Source: Flavobacteriales bacterium
Lineage (GTDB): Bacteria > Bacteroidota > Bacteroidia > Flavobacteriales_F > PHOS-HE28
Reading direction: 5' to 3'
Assembly (NCBI GenBank): GCA_026129465.1
Contig: JAHCIA010000001.1
Span: 3,307,583 to 3,371,582 of the forward strand
Length of the DNA stretch: 64,000 nt
Positions 10,312-19,855 of this stretch are shown piece by piece. The translations under genes were made by a program, and so were the position numbers. The notes under the pieces were generated by a model, which was not told the DNA's origin, made no database searches, and saw only the letters and a list, made by a program, of their open reading frames with translations. Positions within the stretch are counted from its first letter, which is position 1. Each line of letters starts with the position of its first letter.

Positions 10312-10884
10312 ATGGCACGCATCGGACAGACCCTTTCGCACCCCATCACCGGGGAGACCATCACCTGGTTGGAGACCGCCGCTACCACCGCAGGCCGGCA
10401 TTTGCGGTTCAGGTTGGACGTGGAACCCGGCGGATACGCTTCGGTGGAGCATATCCACCCGGAGCAGGACGAACGCTTTGAGATCCTCGAGGGCAGCATG
10501 GAGTTATTGTTGAACGGTGAGCGGCGCATGCTGCATCCCGGTGATGTGGCGCTGGTGCCCAAGGGCGCGCCCCATCAGTGGTGGAACGTTTCCAAGGAGC
10601 GGGAACTCTCGTTCCATGTCACCTTCACCCCGGCGTTGAACACCGAAACGATGTTCGAGCAGGTATGGGGGCTGGCCGCCCAAGGCAAATGCACGCCCGA
10701 TGGCGGCCCGCGCCTGATGGACGCCTTGGTGATGATGAACGTGTACAAGGTGTACCTGACCGCCGCCCCGCTCTGGCTGCAGAAGTTCCTCAGCGCGATG
10801 GCGGGCTCGATCGCGCCGCTATTCGGCTTCCGGAAGTTCCATCCGCGGCTCAGTCCCGATGGACCGGCCGGTGTGGCCGTATGA
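10312..10884 (+). CDS. Cupin-domain protein with C-terminal hydrophobic extension
   Basis: 190 residues. The cupin motif 1 region reads VEHIHPEQDERFEILEGSME (about 44-63) and motif 2 reads HPGDVALVPKGAPHQWWN. Together they offer the usual His, His, Glu and His metal ligands. The last about 70 residues form a helical tail with a hydrophobic stretch (LWLQKFLSAMAGSIAPLFGF) that may touch the membrane. Cupins of this kind are often small dioxygenases, isomerases or sensors. The substrate cannot be read. It is paired divergently with the AraC regulator. Confidence 0.85.
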   Translation: MARIGQTLSHPITGETITWLETAATTAGRHLRFRLDVEPGGYASVEHIHPEQDERFEILEGSMELLLNGERRMLHPGDVALVPKGAPHQWWNVSKERELSFHVTFTPALNTETMFEQVWGLAAQGKCTPDGGPRLMDALVMMNVYKVYLTAAPLWLQKFLSAMAGSIAPLFGFRKFHPRLSPDGPAGVAV

Positions 10885-10934
10885 CCGCCGGGCTGCGGGA
10901 AGCCGGCATGCCGAAGGGACACAGGACGGGCCTT

Positions 10935-12140
10935 TCAACCCTTCCTGCGCCGCCGTTCCGCCAGCAGCAGGCCCAGTTCGCGGCCGGTCTGGCCCTTCAC
11001 GCTGGTGTTCTCGGCCGCGCGGCGAATGAGGTAGGGCAGCACCTCGCGCACCGGGCCATAGGGCACGTACTTGGCCACGTTGTAGCCGGTGGCCGCGAAG
11101 TTGTAGCTGATGTTGTCGCTCATGCCCAGCAGCTGTGCGAACCAGATGCGGCGGTCATCATGCCGCAGACCGCGATCGTGCATCAGGCGGGCCAGGAGTT
11201 GTGAACTCTTCTCGTTGTGCGTGCCCGCCATGAAGGCGATACTGCCCACCTGCTCCAGGCAGTAGGTGAGGGCCGCATCGTAGTCGCGGTCCACGGCGTG
11301 CTTGTCCACATGGATGGGTGAGGGGTAGCCGTGTTCCGCGGCGCGCGCACGTTCCTTTTCCATGTAGGCGCCGCGCACCAGTTTCAGGCCGATGTGGTGC
11401 CCTGCGGCGCGCGCGCGTTCGTGGCAGCCTTTCAGATAGGCCAGCCGGTCGTGGCGGTACAGTTGCACGGTGTTCCATACGATCGCGCGTTCGCGGTTGC
11501 AGCGCGCCATCATCTCCTCCACCAGCGTGTCTATCGCCGGTTGCAGCCAACTCTCCTCGGCATCCACCAGCAGGGGGATGCCAGCTTCCACCGCCGCATC
11601 GCACAGGCGCGTCATCCGGGAGCGCACACGGTGCCATTCGGCTTCCTCCGAGGCGTCCAAGGTCTTGCCCGCGCTCACCTCGGCCAGCAGTTCCGTGCGG
11701 CTGATGCCCGTGGGTTTGAAAACGCAGAAGGGGATGTCGCGCCGCTCCTTCGCCACGGCGATCGTCCGCAGCACCTCGCGCACCGTGTCGTCCAGCGCGA
11801 CCTCATCATCCTGTCCCTCCACGCTATGGTCCAGGATGGTGCCGATGCCGCTGCGCGCCAACTTCTCCGCCGTGCGGAGGCTTTCCTCGATGGTCTCCCC
11901 GCCGCAGAACTGCTTGAAGATGGTGGCCTTGATCATGCCTTTCACGGGCAGACGCAGGGAAAGGGCCGCCTGCGACATGCGCTGGCCGAAGGCGGAAAGC
12001 CAGGGCGTGCCGATGATGCGGAACAGCCAGGTGGCGCGCCAGAGGTCGGCGTCGCTCTTGTCGGCGAAGGCGATGCGGGTATCGCCTGGATCGGGCAGGG
12101 CCTGCGGGGCTTCGGTGGCGGTGCCTGCGGGGTGCGGCAT
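10935..12140 (-). CDS. Proline dehydrogenase (monofunctional)
   Basis: This FAD-dependent TIM-barrel enzyme oxidises proline to pyrroline-5-carboxylate. The start at 12140 (MPHPAGTATEAPQALPD) gives 401 residues, normal for the single-domain Bacteroidota form. The upstream open frame is low-complexity. Signature segments are LKLVRGAYMEKERARA, GTHNEKSS and ISYNFAATGYNVAKYVPYGP, with the flavin and substrate loops present. It is not fused to pyrroline-5-carboxylate dehydrogenase as in PutA, and that partner is not in this window. It diverges from aroB across 86 bp. Confidence 0.93.
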   Translation of the reverse strand: MPHPAGTATEAPQALPDPGDTRIAFADKSDADLWRATWLFRIIGTPWLSAFGQRMSQAALSLRLPVKGMIKATIFKQFCGGETIEESLRTAEKLARSGIGTILDHSVEGQDDEVALDDTVREVLRTIAVAKERRDIPFCVFKPTGISRTELLAEVSAGKTLDASEEAEWHRVRSRMTRLCDAAVEAGIPLLVDAEESWLQPAIDTLVEEMMARCNRERAIVWNTVQLYRHDRLAYLKGCHERARAAGHHIGLKLVRGAYMEKERARAAEHGYPSPIHVDKHAVDRDYDAALTYCLEQVGSIAFMAGTHNEKSSQLLARLMHDRGLRHDDRRIWFAQLLGMSDNISYNFAATGYNVAKYVPYGPVREVLPYLIRRAAENTSVKGQTGRELGLLLAERRRRKG

Positions 12141-12226
12141 GGCGTGCGGTCTCGCCTGTGGGCGCGTGGCCCGTTCCTTCGTTCCTTTGGACAAAGGCCG
12201 CAGGCCGGGCCAAATGTAGCGATGGC

Positions 12227-13324
12227 ATGACGCCCCTGGACGTACGCTTGTTCGATGCCGACGGCTGCCCGGTGGCCTGTGGCACGCATGCGCTCGCGGC
12301 CCTGGAAGGCACGATCGCCGCATGGCCCGGTACGCCACAGACCTTCATTTTGGGCGATGACAACACGCTGCGCGATTGCCTGCCCGAACTGCTCGCCCAT
12401 GTGCCCGCGTTGCGCGATGCGCCCACCATCGCCATTCCACCCGGTGAAACATCGAAGCGCATCGCCATGTGCGAAGCGGTGTGGGAACATCTCGCGGAGG
12501 AGGCCGCGGGCCGCGATGCCGTGCTGATCTGTCTTGGCGGTGGGGTGGTCACCGATCTCGGTGGCTTCGTTGCGGGCGCCTACAAGCGTGGCATCCGCCA
12601 CATCCACGTGCCCACCACGCTCATGGGCATGGCCGACGCCGCCATCGGCGCCAAGACCGCGGTGGACCTCGCGGGGGTGAAGAACATCGTCGGACTCTTC
12701 CACAAGCCGCTGGGGGTGTTCGTGCATTTGCCCTTCCTGCGCACCCTGGGCAAGCGTGAACTCCTCAATGGACTGGCGGAGATGATCAAGCATGGGCTGG
12801 TCTGTGACGCGGCGCATTGGGCGGCCATCGTGGACGCCCCCTTGCACGACCTCGAAGCGCTCGCTCCGCTGGTGGAACGCTCGGTGGCGATCAAGGCCGC
12901 GGTGGTGAGCGGTGATCCGCTGGAGCAGGGACCGCGCCGGCTGCTCAACTTCGGCCATACCATCGGACATGCCTTGGAAGCGCAGGGCTGGGAAGGGGGG
13001 CGGCATGCGCCCCTGCATGGCGAGGCCGTGGTGGCCGGTATGATATGCGCCGCCTGGCTAAGCACGGAATTGGGCCAGTTGCCCGCCGGGGATCGGGACC
13101 GGATCACCAGCCACCTCATGGGTCTGTTCAAGCATATCCCGTCGGACACCATGGACGATCATCGCCTCCTGGAGTTGATGCGCAACGACAAGAAGAACAG
13201 CGGTGACGGATTCCGCTTCACCCTGCTGGAGGCCATCGGGCGCGGCCGCATCGACATGCGTGTGGACGCCGACCAGGTGCGGCAGGCACTGGACCATTAC
13301 CGATCCATCACGGCACATGTCTGA
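12227..13324 (+). CDS. aroB: 3-dehydroquinate synthase
   Basis: This is the second step of the shikimate pathway, an NAD- and metal-dependent cyclisation of DAHP. The protein is 365 residues from ATG 12227. NAD-binding residues lie in CLGGGVVTDLGGFVAGAYKR. The metal-site residues are in the usual places: Glu in LNGLAEMIKHGL, His in NFGHTIGHALE and His in LHGEAVVAGM. The substrate-loop Lys is in MRNDKKNSG. The stop overlaps the start of aroA by 8 bp, so the two are co-translated. The N-terminus is slightly short relative to enterobacterial AroB. Confidence 0.95.
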   Translation: MTPLDVRLFDADGCPVACGTHALAALEGTIAAWPGTPQTFILGDDNTLRDCLPELLAHVPALRDAPTIAIPPGETSKRIAMCEAVWEHLAEEAAGRDAVLICLGGGVVTDLGGFVAGAYKRGIRHIHVPTTLMGMADAAIGAKTAVDLAGVKNIVGLFHKPLGVFVHLPFLRTLGKRELLNGLAEMIKHGLVCDAAHWAAIVDAPLHDLEALAPLVERSVAIKAAVVSGDPLEQGPRRLLNFGHTIGHALEAQGWEGGRHAPLHGEAVVAGMICAAWLSTELGQLPAGDRDRITSHLMGLFKHIPSDTMDDHRLLELMRNDKKNSGDGFRFTLLEAIGRGRIDMRVDADQVRQALDHYRSITAHV

Positions 13325-14552
13325 AGTGACCATCCACGTGCCGGGAGCGCCACTGCGTGCCCGTATCGTACCGCCACGCAGCAAGAGCGTGGCCAACCGC
13401 GCGCTGGTACTCGCCGCATTGGCCGGCGATGCGGACAGCGTGAGGGATCCCGGCGATGGCGATGACACGCGCGCCCTGCTCGCCGCCCTGCGCCATCGGC
13501 CGCGTGTACTGGATTGTGGCGCGGGTGCCACCACCTTCCGCTTCCTGCTCGCCTGGGCCGCCGCGCAGGAAGGCGAGGAGCACCTGGTCACCGGAACACC
13601 ACGCCTGCTGGCACGCCCGCACAGCGACCTGGTGGAGGCCCTGCGCGCCGTCGGTGCGGACATCACGCCAATGGCCGAAGGGATGCTGGTGCGTGGCCGC
13701 CGATTGAAAGGCGGCACCGTACGGTTCGACTCGCCGATCAGCAGCCAGTATCTCAGCGCGCTGCTGCTGGTGGCGCCCGTGATGAAGGAGGGTCTTCGCT
13801 TGCACTGGACCGGCACACGCCTCAGCGAGCCATATGTACACATGACCCTGAAGCTCTTGGCGGAGTATGGCGTGTTCCCGGCGATGGAGATGGACGGCGT
13901 GAGTGTGCCGCCCGGCGGACTCGTGCCTACCACGCTGCAAGTTCCCCCGGACTGGAGCGCGGCGGCCTTCTGGTATGAAGTGGTGGCGCTTTCACCCGGC
14001 GCGGAGGTCGAACTGGTCGGTCTGCATGACGACACGCTGCAGGGCGATCGTGAAGCACGGCACCTGTGGGCCACCTGGGTGGAGAGCCAGGACACACCTG
14101 TCGGTCTGCGCCTCACGCATCGCGAAGAGGTACGGTCCTGGGAAGCGCCGCATCGCGGCGGCACCACCGCCGATCTGCGCCACACGCCCGATCTCTTCCA
14201 ACCACTGGCCTTCACCCTCGCCGCCCGGGGCGATGCGGCCATCCTCACCGGCTTGGACAATCTGCGTGTGAAGGAGACCGATCGCCTGCGTGCCGTGCAA
14301 GCGGCCTTGCAGACGATGGGAAGGATCGCCGATGCCCATGAAGGGAGCTTCACCTTGCGGGCCGATGCGCATCCGCTGCGCGCCAGCAACACCGTTCTTG
14401 ATCCCGAGGCCGACCACCGCATGGCCATGTCGCTGGCACCGCTCGCCGCTGTGCTCGGCCACATCACCATCCGCGATCCGCGCGTGGTGGACAAGAGTTA
14501 TCCCGGCTACTGGGACGACCTGCGCACGGCGGGGTTCGTGGTGGAGCGATAG
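13317..14552 (+). CDS. aroA: 3-phosphoshikimate 1-carboxyvinyltransferase (EPSP synthase)
   Basis: This adds the enolpyruvyl group from PEP to shikimate-3-phosphate. It is 411 residues, in the short Bacteroidota size class. The substrate-binding start PPRSKSVANRALVLAALAG and the signature NLRVKETDRL are intact, as are the YLSALLLVAP region and the DHRMAMSLAPLAAV lobe. It overlaps aroB by 8 bp (ATGTCTGA). The usual highly conserved LGNAGT segment reads CGAGATTFRFLLA here. That is the variant seen in Bacteroidota, and it may affect glyphosate sensitivity. Confidence 0.94.
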   Translation: MSEVTIHVPGAPLRARIVPPRSKSVANRALVLAALAGDADSVRDPGDGDDTRALLAALRHRPRVLDCGAGATTFRFLLAWAAAQEGEEHLVTGTPRLLARPHSDLVEALRAVGADITPMAEGMLVRGRRLKGGTVRFDSPISSQYLSALLLVAPVMKEGLRLHWTGTRLSEPYVHMTLKLLAEYGVFPAMEMDGVSVPPGGLVPTTLQVPPDWSAAAFWYEVVALSPGAEVELVGLHDDTLQGDREARHLWATWVESQDTPVGLRLTHREEVRSWEAPHRGGTTADLRHTPDLFQPLAFTLAARGDAAILTGLDNLRVKETDRLRAVQAALQTMGRIADAHEGSFTLRADAHPLRASNTVLDPEADHRMAMSLAPLAAVLGHITIRDPRVVDKSYPGYWDDLRTAGFVVER

Positions 14553-14599
14553 TGCTGCCACCCCATGGTGCCGCGCTTGAACTGGCATCCATGCGCGAC

Positions 14600-15235
14600 T
14601 CAGCGATAGTGCGGAATGTTCCGCCCGAGAACGATCCGCAGGTGACCGCGCCATGTTCCCTGTTCGTCACGCAACAGGTGGATGTCGAGGTCACCACCAC
14701 GCCCCTCCCTTGATGCGCGGAGCGGTGCCGTCAGGAGTGGGTCGTCCAGGAAACGCACCTCATCGATGTAATAGACGTTCTTCCCGGGTTCTTCCACGAA
14801 GATGTGGATGTGGGCGGGCGCGTTCTCCCCGGGGTAGGGAGCCGGTCTGATGCTGTGGAGGCTGAAACGGCCATCGGCCCCTGTACGCGCCCAGCCGCGC
14901 AACCGTCCATGCCGCCGCCCATGCTGTTGTCCGGGTGCAGGGATATACAGTCCTTCCGTGTTCGTGTGGTGGATGTAAAGCACCACGTCAGCGGCCGGTG
15001 TCCTTTCGTCCGCCATCAGCACCGTGCCTTCCATGAGCATGGCCTCCCCGGGCTCGCCGGGAGGCGTGAGCCACAATACGCTCGCGATGGAGTCTCGCAG
15101 AGGCATACCGGCGCACAGTTCCTCGCAACCATCACAAGGTCCGCCGATAGGTTCGGTCACCCGCGAGGCAACGGGACCCTCGGGAACACAGGCGAGCAGG
15201 CACATGGAAAGAAGGAGCGGGCAGCGCTGGTCCAT
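14600..15235 (-). CDS. Lipoprotein with an intradiol ring-cleavage dioxygenase fold
   Basis: 211 residues. The signal peptide ends in the lipobox LLAC (residues 13-16), so the protein should be lipid-anchored outside the inner membrane. The core matches the intradiol dioxygenase family: carboxypeptidase-like strands, then ARTGADGRFSLHSIRPAPYP and APAHIHIFVEE. The four candidate Fe(III) ligands of the family can be placed: Tyr in VLYIHHTN, Tyr in APYPG, and the two His in AHIHIF. An exported member with all ligands intact is unusual compared with cytoplasmic catechol dioxygenases. Substrate unknown. It stands alone, convergent with aroA. Confidence 0.82.
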   Translation of the reverse strand: MDQRCPLLLSMCLLACVPEGPVASRVTEPIGGPCDGCEELCAGMPLRDSIASVLWLTPPGEPGEAMLMEGTVLMADERTPAADVVLYIHHTNTEGLYIPAPGQQHGRRHGRLRGWARTGADGRFSLHSIRPAPYPGENAPAHIHIFVEEPGKNVYYIDEVRFLDDPLLTAPLRASREGRGGDLDIHLLRDEQGTWRGHLRIVLGRNIPHYR

Positions 15236-15386
15236 GGAAGGGGAATGCGCACACGCGGTCCGGGTAACGTGAACGACCTAAGCGGACAGCGAATACCTTG
15301 CGCTGCCGTGGTCGATCGGCGGTGGCCCGGCCCCCGCACGACACCGTTCGGAGATCCCCTAAGACACGGCCACAATACAAGCACAC

Positions 15387-17063
15387 ATGCCCTTCCCCAC
15401 CGACCTTGAGATCGCGCAAGCCGCGCGCATGAAGCCCATCGCTGAAGTGGCCGCCGGCCTGGGCGTCGATAGCGCCCTGATCGAGCCTTACGGTCACTAC
15501 AAGGCCAAGCTGCCGCTCTCGCTGATCGATGAAGGGCGCATGAAGCGGGCGAAGCTGGTGCTGGTGACGGCGCTGAGCCCCACGCCCGCCGGGGAGGGCA
15601 AGACCACCACAAGCATCGGCCTGCACGAGGGCCTGTGCCGGCTGGGCAGGAAAAGCGTGGTGGTGCTGCGCGAACCATCGCTCGGGCCGGTCTTCGGCAT
15701 GAAGGGCGGCGCGGCCGGTGGCGGTTACGCGCAGGTGGTGCCCATGGAGGACATCAACCTGCACTTCACCGGCGACTTCGCTGCGATCGAGAAGGCCAAC
15801 AATCTGCTGGCCGCGCTGATCGACAACAACGTGCAGAGCCGCACACGCGGACTGGGCCTCGATCCGCGCACGATCAGCTGGAAGCGTGTGATGGACATGA
15901 ACGATCGCGCCCTGCGCAGCATCGTCATCGGCCTGGGGGGCACTGGCAACGGCGTGCCGCGCCAGGATGGGTTCAACATCACCCCGGCGAGCGAGGTGAT
16001 GGCGATCCTCTGTCTGGCCACCAGTTTCGAGGATCTGAAGAAGCGGCTGGGCGATATCTACATCGGGCAGACCTGGGCCCGCGAGCCGAAGTACGCGCGC
16101 GACCTCAAGGCCGAGGGCGCCATGGCCATTCTGTTGAAGGACGCCATCAAGCCCAACCTGGTGCAGACGCTGGAGGGCAATCCCGCCATCCTGCACGGCG
16201 GCCCCTTCGCCAACATCGCACAGGGCGTCAACAGCGTGCTGGCCACGCGCATGGGTCTCAGTCTCGGCGAATACGTGGTGACAGAGGCCGGCTTCGGCGC
16301 GGACCTGGGCGCGGAGAAATTCTTCGACATCAAGTGCCGCGCGGCGGGCCTGAAGCCCGATGCCGCCGTGGTCGTGGCCACCATCCGGGCCTTGCGCTAT
16401 CACGGTGGTGCCGACATCAAGATGGTGAACGAAGCCGCGCCGGACAAGGTGGAGAAGGGTCTGGCCAACCTGGGCCGCCACATCGAGAACATGAACAAGT
16501 TCGGCGTGAAGGCCGTGGTGGCCATCAACCAGTTCCCCACGGACACCGACGTTGAGATCGAGCTGGTGAAGAAGTATTGCGCGGAGCGTGGTGTGGATGC
16601 CGTGCTGGCCCAGGGCTTCGCGCAGGGTGGTGCGGGCATGACCGCATTGGCAGAGGCTGTGGTACGCACAGCGGAAAGTGGCGAAAGCAAGTTCAAGCCA
16701 CTCTACGACCTGTCCCTGTCCATCCAGGACAAGATCGCCATCATCGCCCGCGAGGTCTACCGCGCGGATGGTGTGGACTACACCGGCGAGGCGCTTGTCG
16801 CCTTGAAGCGCATCGCGAAACTCGGGCTGGAGGGCGTGCCCATCTGCATGGCCAAGACGCAGTACAGCTTCAGCGACGACAAGGCCCTGCGTGCGGCGCC
16901 CACCGGCTTCCGCATCACCGTGCGCGACATCGAGATCGCCGCCGGTGCCGGATTCGTGGTGCCCATCTGCGGTGAGATCATGCGCATGCCCGGCCTGCCG
17001 GAAACGCCCGCAGCTGAAGGGATGGACATCGACGCGCAGGGTGTGATCACAGGTCTGAGCTGA
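15387..17063 (+). CDS. fhs: Formate-tetrahydrofolate ligase
   Basis: This ATP-dependent enzyme makes 10-formyl-tetrahydrofolate for one-carbon metabolism. It is 558 residues, full length. The P-loop-like ATP site is TPAGEGKTTTSIGLHEGL (about residues 69-86), with the family blocks LREPSLGPVFGMKGGAAGGG and RALRYHGG. The reading frame is clean with an ATG start at 15387. It is followed after 3 bp by the outer-membrane protein gene at 17067, which is probably co-transcribed. Confidence 0.97.
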   Translation: MPFPTDLEIAQAARMKPIAEVAAGLGVDSALIEPYGHYKAKLPLSLIDEGRMKRAKLVLVTALSPTPAGEGKTTTSIGLHEGLCRLGRKSVVVLREPSLGPVFGMKGGAAGGGYAQVVPMEDINLHFTGDFAAIEKANNLLAALIDNNVQSRTRGLGLDPRTISWKRVMDMNDRALRSIVIGLGGTGNGVPRQDGFNITPASEVMAILCLATSFEDLKKRLGDIYIGQTWAREPKYARDLKAEGAMAILLKDAIKPNLVQTLEGNPAILHGGPFANIAQGVNSVLATRMGLSLGEYVVTEAGFGADLGAEKFFDIKCRAAGLKPDAAVVVATIRALRYHGGADIKMVNEAAPDKVEKGLANLGRHIENMNKFGVKAVVAINQFPTDTDVEIELVKKYCAERGVDAVLAQGFAQGGAGMTALAEAVVRTAESGESKFKPLYDLSLSIQDKIAIIAREVYRADGVDYTGEALVALKRIAKLGLEGVPICMAKTQYSFSDDKALRAAPTGFRITVRDIEIAAGAGFVVPICGEIMRMPGLPETPAAEGMDIDAQGVITGLS

Positions 17064-17066
17064 TCG

Positions 17067-17819
17067 ATGCCCGAGCGCCACATCATCGCGGTGATGTTTT
17101 CGGTGCTGTTGTGGCCGGTCGGATCCCGTGCACAGGAGGTGGACCAGAGAGCGCCATCGAAGTCCGCCGTTTCCATCGCCTTCGGTGCGGCATTGCCGAT
17201 GAACGATCTGGCGAACAAGTCGTTCCGTGCGCGCAGTTCCGGTTTCGCGCAGCCGGGTCCTGCCGGTGCGATCACCTTCACACATCGCCTGCAGGATGAC
17301 TGGGGCTTGACCGCCGCCTTGCGCGTGCAGCGCCATGCCGTGGATGAAGCGGCCTGGGCGCGTGAGGTTCCGGTAGGGCCGCCGGAATTGGATTGGACCC
17401 TGCGCAGCGGCCCATGGGAGATGGCCACCGTGTTGTTCGGCGCGTTCGGCATCGTACCGCAGGGGCCGCGATCACACATCGAACTGCGGTGCATGGTGGG
17501 CGCGCTGTTCGCGCGATCGCCTGAAACGGACGCCACAGGCGTGCAGGATGGTGAAGGCATCCGCATGCTGCGCGAGGTAGGCCAGGCCACAGGCTTCGCC
17601 ATCAGCTTCGGCGCGGGCTACCGATACGATCTCGGTGAGCGCTGGACCTTGGTGGCCGATGCCGATCTGTGGGGAGGCCAGGCGCGTTTCCGGCAGGTCC
17701 GGGCCATCTTCATCGAGATCGTCAACGACGCGGAAGTGGATCGCATGGCCTACGTGGAGGACTTGAAGCAGCGCATGAACGCGTTGTTGATCACAGCAGG
17801 GGTGGGGCTGCGGTTCTGA
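17067..17819 (+). CDS. Predicted outer-membrane beta-barrel protein
   Basis: 250 residues with a short signal peptide (cleavage near SRAQE). Alternating hydrophobic/polar strands and the closing aromatic (VGLRF) point to a small outer-membrane barrel. Examples are AVSIAFGAALP, GFAISFGAGYRYDL and LLITAGVGLRF. No family-specific motif is recognised. It begins 3 bp after fhs. The link to one-carbon metabolism is probably only positional. Confidence 0.72.
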   Translation: MPERHIIAVMFSVLLWPVGSRAQEVDQRAPSKSAVSIAFGAALPMNDLANKSFRARSSGFAQPGPAGAITFTHRLQDDWGLTAALRVQRHAVDEAAWAREVPVGPPELDWTLRSGPWEMATVLFGAFGIVPQGPRSHIELRCMVGALFARSPETDATGVQDGEGIRMLREVGQATGFAISFGAGYRYDLGERWTLVADADLWGGQARFRQVRAIFIEIVNDAEVDRMAYVEDLKQRMNALLITAGVGLRF

Positions 17820-17848
17820 AAGACCACGAAGCGGACGAGCGCTCCGGC

Positions 17849-19855
17849 TCACTCCACCATGAAGATCCGCGAGGAGCCTGGACCCAGGGCGGGGGCTTCC
17901 AGCAGATAGGAGCCGCTGGCCAGGCCTTCGATGGCGACAGGACCGGCGTGGCTGGTCACCCGCAGCGTGCGCACCAACCGGCCGGCGAGATCGCGTACAA
18001 GTAAGTCGGCCGGCAGGGGCAGGTGCTGGGGAAGTGCAGCGTATACCGTGCCGTCCAGCGCGGGATTGGGCCACACCACCACACCTCCGCCACCGATGCG
18101 GTCGATGGCCACGATGTCCGTGAGCTTCATGCTGCCATCATGGTCCACGATGCGGAGGCGGTAGTAGCTCGTGCCCGCGAGGGGCATCTGGTCATCGAAA
18201 CGGTAGTGGCGGGTCTCCATGCTGTGACCCGCGGCATCCACCATCTGCATGCCCGTGAAGTTCTCGCCATCGGCGCTGCGCTCCACGCTGAAGTAGTGCG
18301 TGTTCTCCTCGCTGGCGGTGGCCCACAACAGCACGTTGGCCGGGCCGGAAGCGTGGCCCGTGAAGTACGCCAGTTCCACGGGCAGGATCAGGCCCAGGCA
18401 GTCCATGGTGGTGGCCGTGGAGCAGGGTGCGCAGGTGGGCGCGAACACGCGGCCCTCGGCGAAGGCTGTCCATTGCGTGTTGTTGCGGCCGGGGATCACC
18501 GTGGCCCCCGTGCCCGAGCCATTGTTCAGGCCATGCACCGCGTGTCCATTGTTCCACTGTGTGCAGATCGGCTTGCTACCGATCATGGTGGCAATGCAGT
18601 TGGAGCCCTCATACAGGATCGTCTGACTGGTATAAAGCTGCGAGGGGCAATCGTACATGGGCACGTTGAAGTAGCTGGCGATGAAGCGACGGTTCGGTGC
18701 CGTGCCCACGGTCTGGTAGCGGATGTTGCCGCCGATGCCGGGGTGGATGTCCTGCCACGGACTGTGGATGGCGTTGGTCACGTAGATCGGATTGTTCGTC
18801 GGTATCGCCTGCGTGACCCAACTTGAGTATGTGCTCGCGTTGGCCGTGTTGAACGTGATGTAGTTGTTGGAGGAGATCAGGCACTGGGTGTAATTGGCGC
18901 CATTGTAACAAAAGCTGAAGCCGATGGGGATGACCGTGCTGTGGATGTCGTCGGACAGGAACAATTGTGTGCCCGCATGCGGCTCGGCCAGGAAGGGGAT
19001 GGTGGTGTAGTCGTAGCACATGGGCTGCGGTGGCGGTGGGCAGGTGATGTTCAGGATGAAGGGCCCTTGTGAAGCCGCCCAACCATGTACCAGGATGTAA
19101 TAGGTGACACCGTTCACACCGAGCCAGGTCACTTCGGATTGCAGACCGCAGAAGTCATCGTTGCCATTCACGCAGGTGAGCGCGGTGCAGACGCCGGTGT
19201 ACACCCTGATCCGGGTATCGTAGCCGCTGCCGCACAAGGAGGCGGTGATGTTGGTTCCCGTGCCGGTGATACGGTACCACACCCCGCCGCCGGTGCCATC
19301 GCCGGTGCCGCAGAAGGGGGCCACATCGGCGCCAGCGAAGGAGGTGTTGCCTGTGACCGAGCTGCCGCAGGTCATGATGATGGCGGCGCCGCAGACGTCG
19401 TTCGGTGGCGGTCCGGCGCAGGTGAGGTTCAGTGTATAGTTGCCTTGTGCGGCACCGAAGCCATGTACCAGGATCCAATAGGTCACCCCGTTGGCGGCGA
19501 ACCAGGTCACTTGTGACTGCAATCCACAGAAGTCATCATTGCCCGCCACACACGTGAGGCCAGTACATGCGCCGGAGAACACACGGATCTGCGTATCGAA
19601 GCCACTGCCGCATAGCGAGGCGACCGTATTGACGCCGGTGCCGACGAAGCGGAACCACACCCCTGGGCCAACGCTGTTGGCGGCCGTGCCGCATGCGGGG
19701 CCATTCTGCGCGGGGAAGCCTATCGTGCTGCCGGAAACGGACGCGCCGCAACCGATCAGGGTCGCACCGGCGCAGGTGGCGCTCTGGCCCTGCGACATCG
19801 TGGGTGCCGCCAGGCCGGCGATCAGCAGCAGTCCGCTGGCGGTGATGCGGGTCAT
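17849..19855 (-). CDS. Large secreted T9SS protein with two PPC-like repeats
   Basis: The ATG at 19855 (MTRITASGLLLIAGLAAPTM) gives a signal peptide and overlaps the stop of the upstream gene (ATGA), so the two are translationally coupled. Two tandem pre-peptidase-C-terminal-like domains occupy about residues 22-140 and 145-265, sharing the cores CGSGFDTQIRVFSGAC / CGSGYDTRIRVYTGVC and GNDDFCGLQSEVTW. A long middle region with many paired Cys follows. Then come the stretch LPVELAYFTGHASGPANVLL that is common before sorting domains and a type A T9SS tail with VVVWPNPALDGTVYA. A cell-surface or released protein; no catalytic domain seen. Confidence 0.85.
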   Translation of the reverse strand: MTRITASGLLLIAGLAAPTMSQGQSATCAGATLIGCGASVSGSTIGFPAQNGPACGTAANSVGPGVWFRFVGTGVNTVASLCGSGFDTQIRVFSGACTGLTCVAGNDDFCGLQSQVTWFAANGVTYWILVHGFGAAQGNYTLNLTCAGPPPNDVCGAAIIMTCGSSVTGNTSFAGADVAPFCGTGDGTGGGVWYRITGTGTNITASLCGSGYDTRIRVYTGVCTALTCVNGNDDFCGLQSEVTWLGVNGVTYYILVHGWAASQGPFILNITCPPPPQPMCYDYTTIPFLAEPHAGTQLFLSDDIHSTVIPIGFSFCYNGANYTQCLISSNNYITFNTANASTYSSWVTQAIPTNNPIYVTNAIHSPWQDIHPGIGGNIRYQTVGTAPNRRFIASYFNVPMYDCPSQLYTSQTILYEGSNCIATMIGSKPICTQWNNGHAVHGLNNGSGTGATVIPGRNNTQWTAFAEGRVFAPTCAPCSTATTMDCLGLILPVELAYFTGHASGPANVLLWATASEENTHYFSVERSADGENFTGMQMVDAAGHSMETRHYRFDDQMPLAGTSYYRLRIVDHDGSMKLTDIVAIDRIGGGGVVVWPNPALDGTVYAALPQHLPLPADLLVRDLAGRLVRTLRVTSHAGPVAIEGLASGSYLLEAPALGPGSSRIFMVE

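Noticed and set aside
15236-15386. Riboswitch before fhs
   Set aside because: No conserved tetrahydrofolate or other riboswitch core could be recognised by eye.
15132-17336. A 734-codon frame antisense to fhs
   Set aside because: It lacks protein character and overlaps a conserved enzyme gene.
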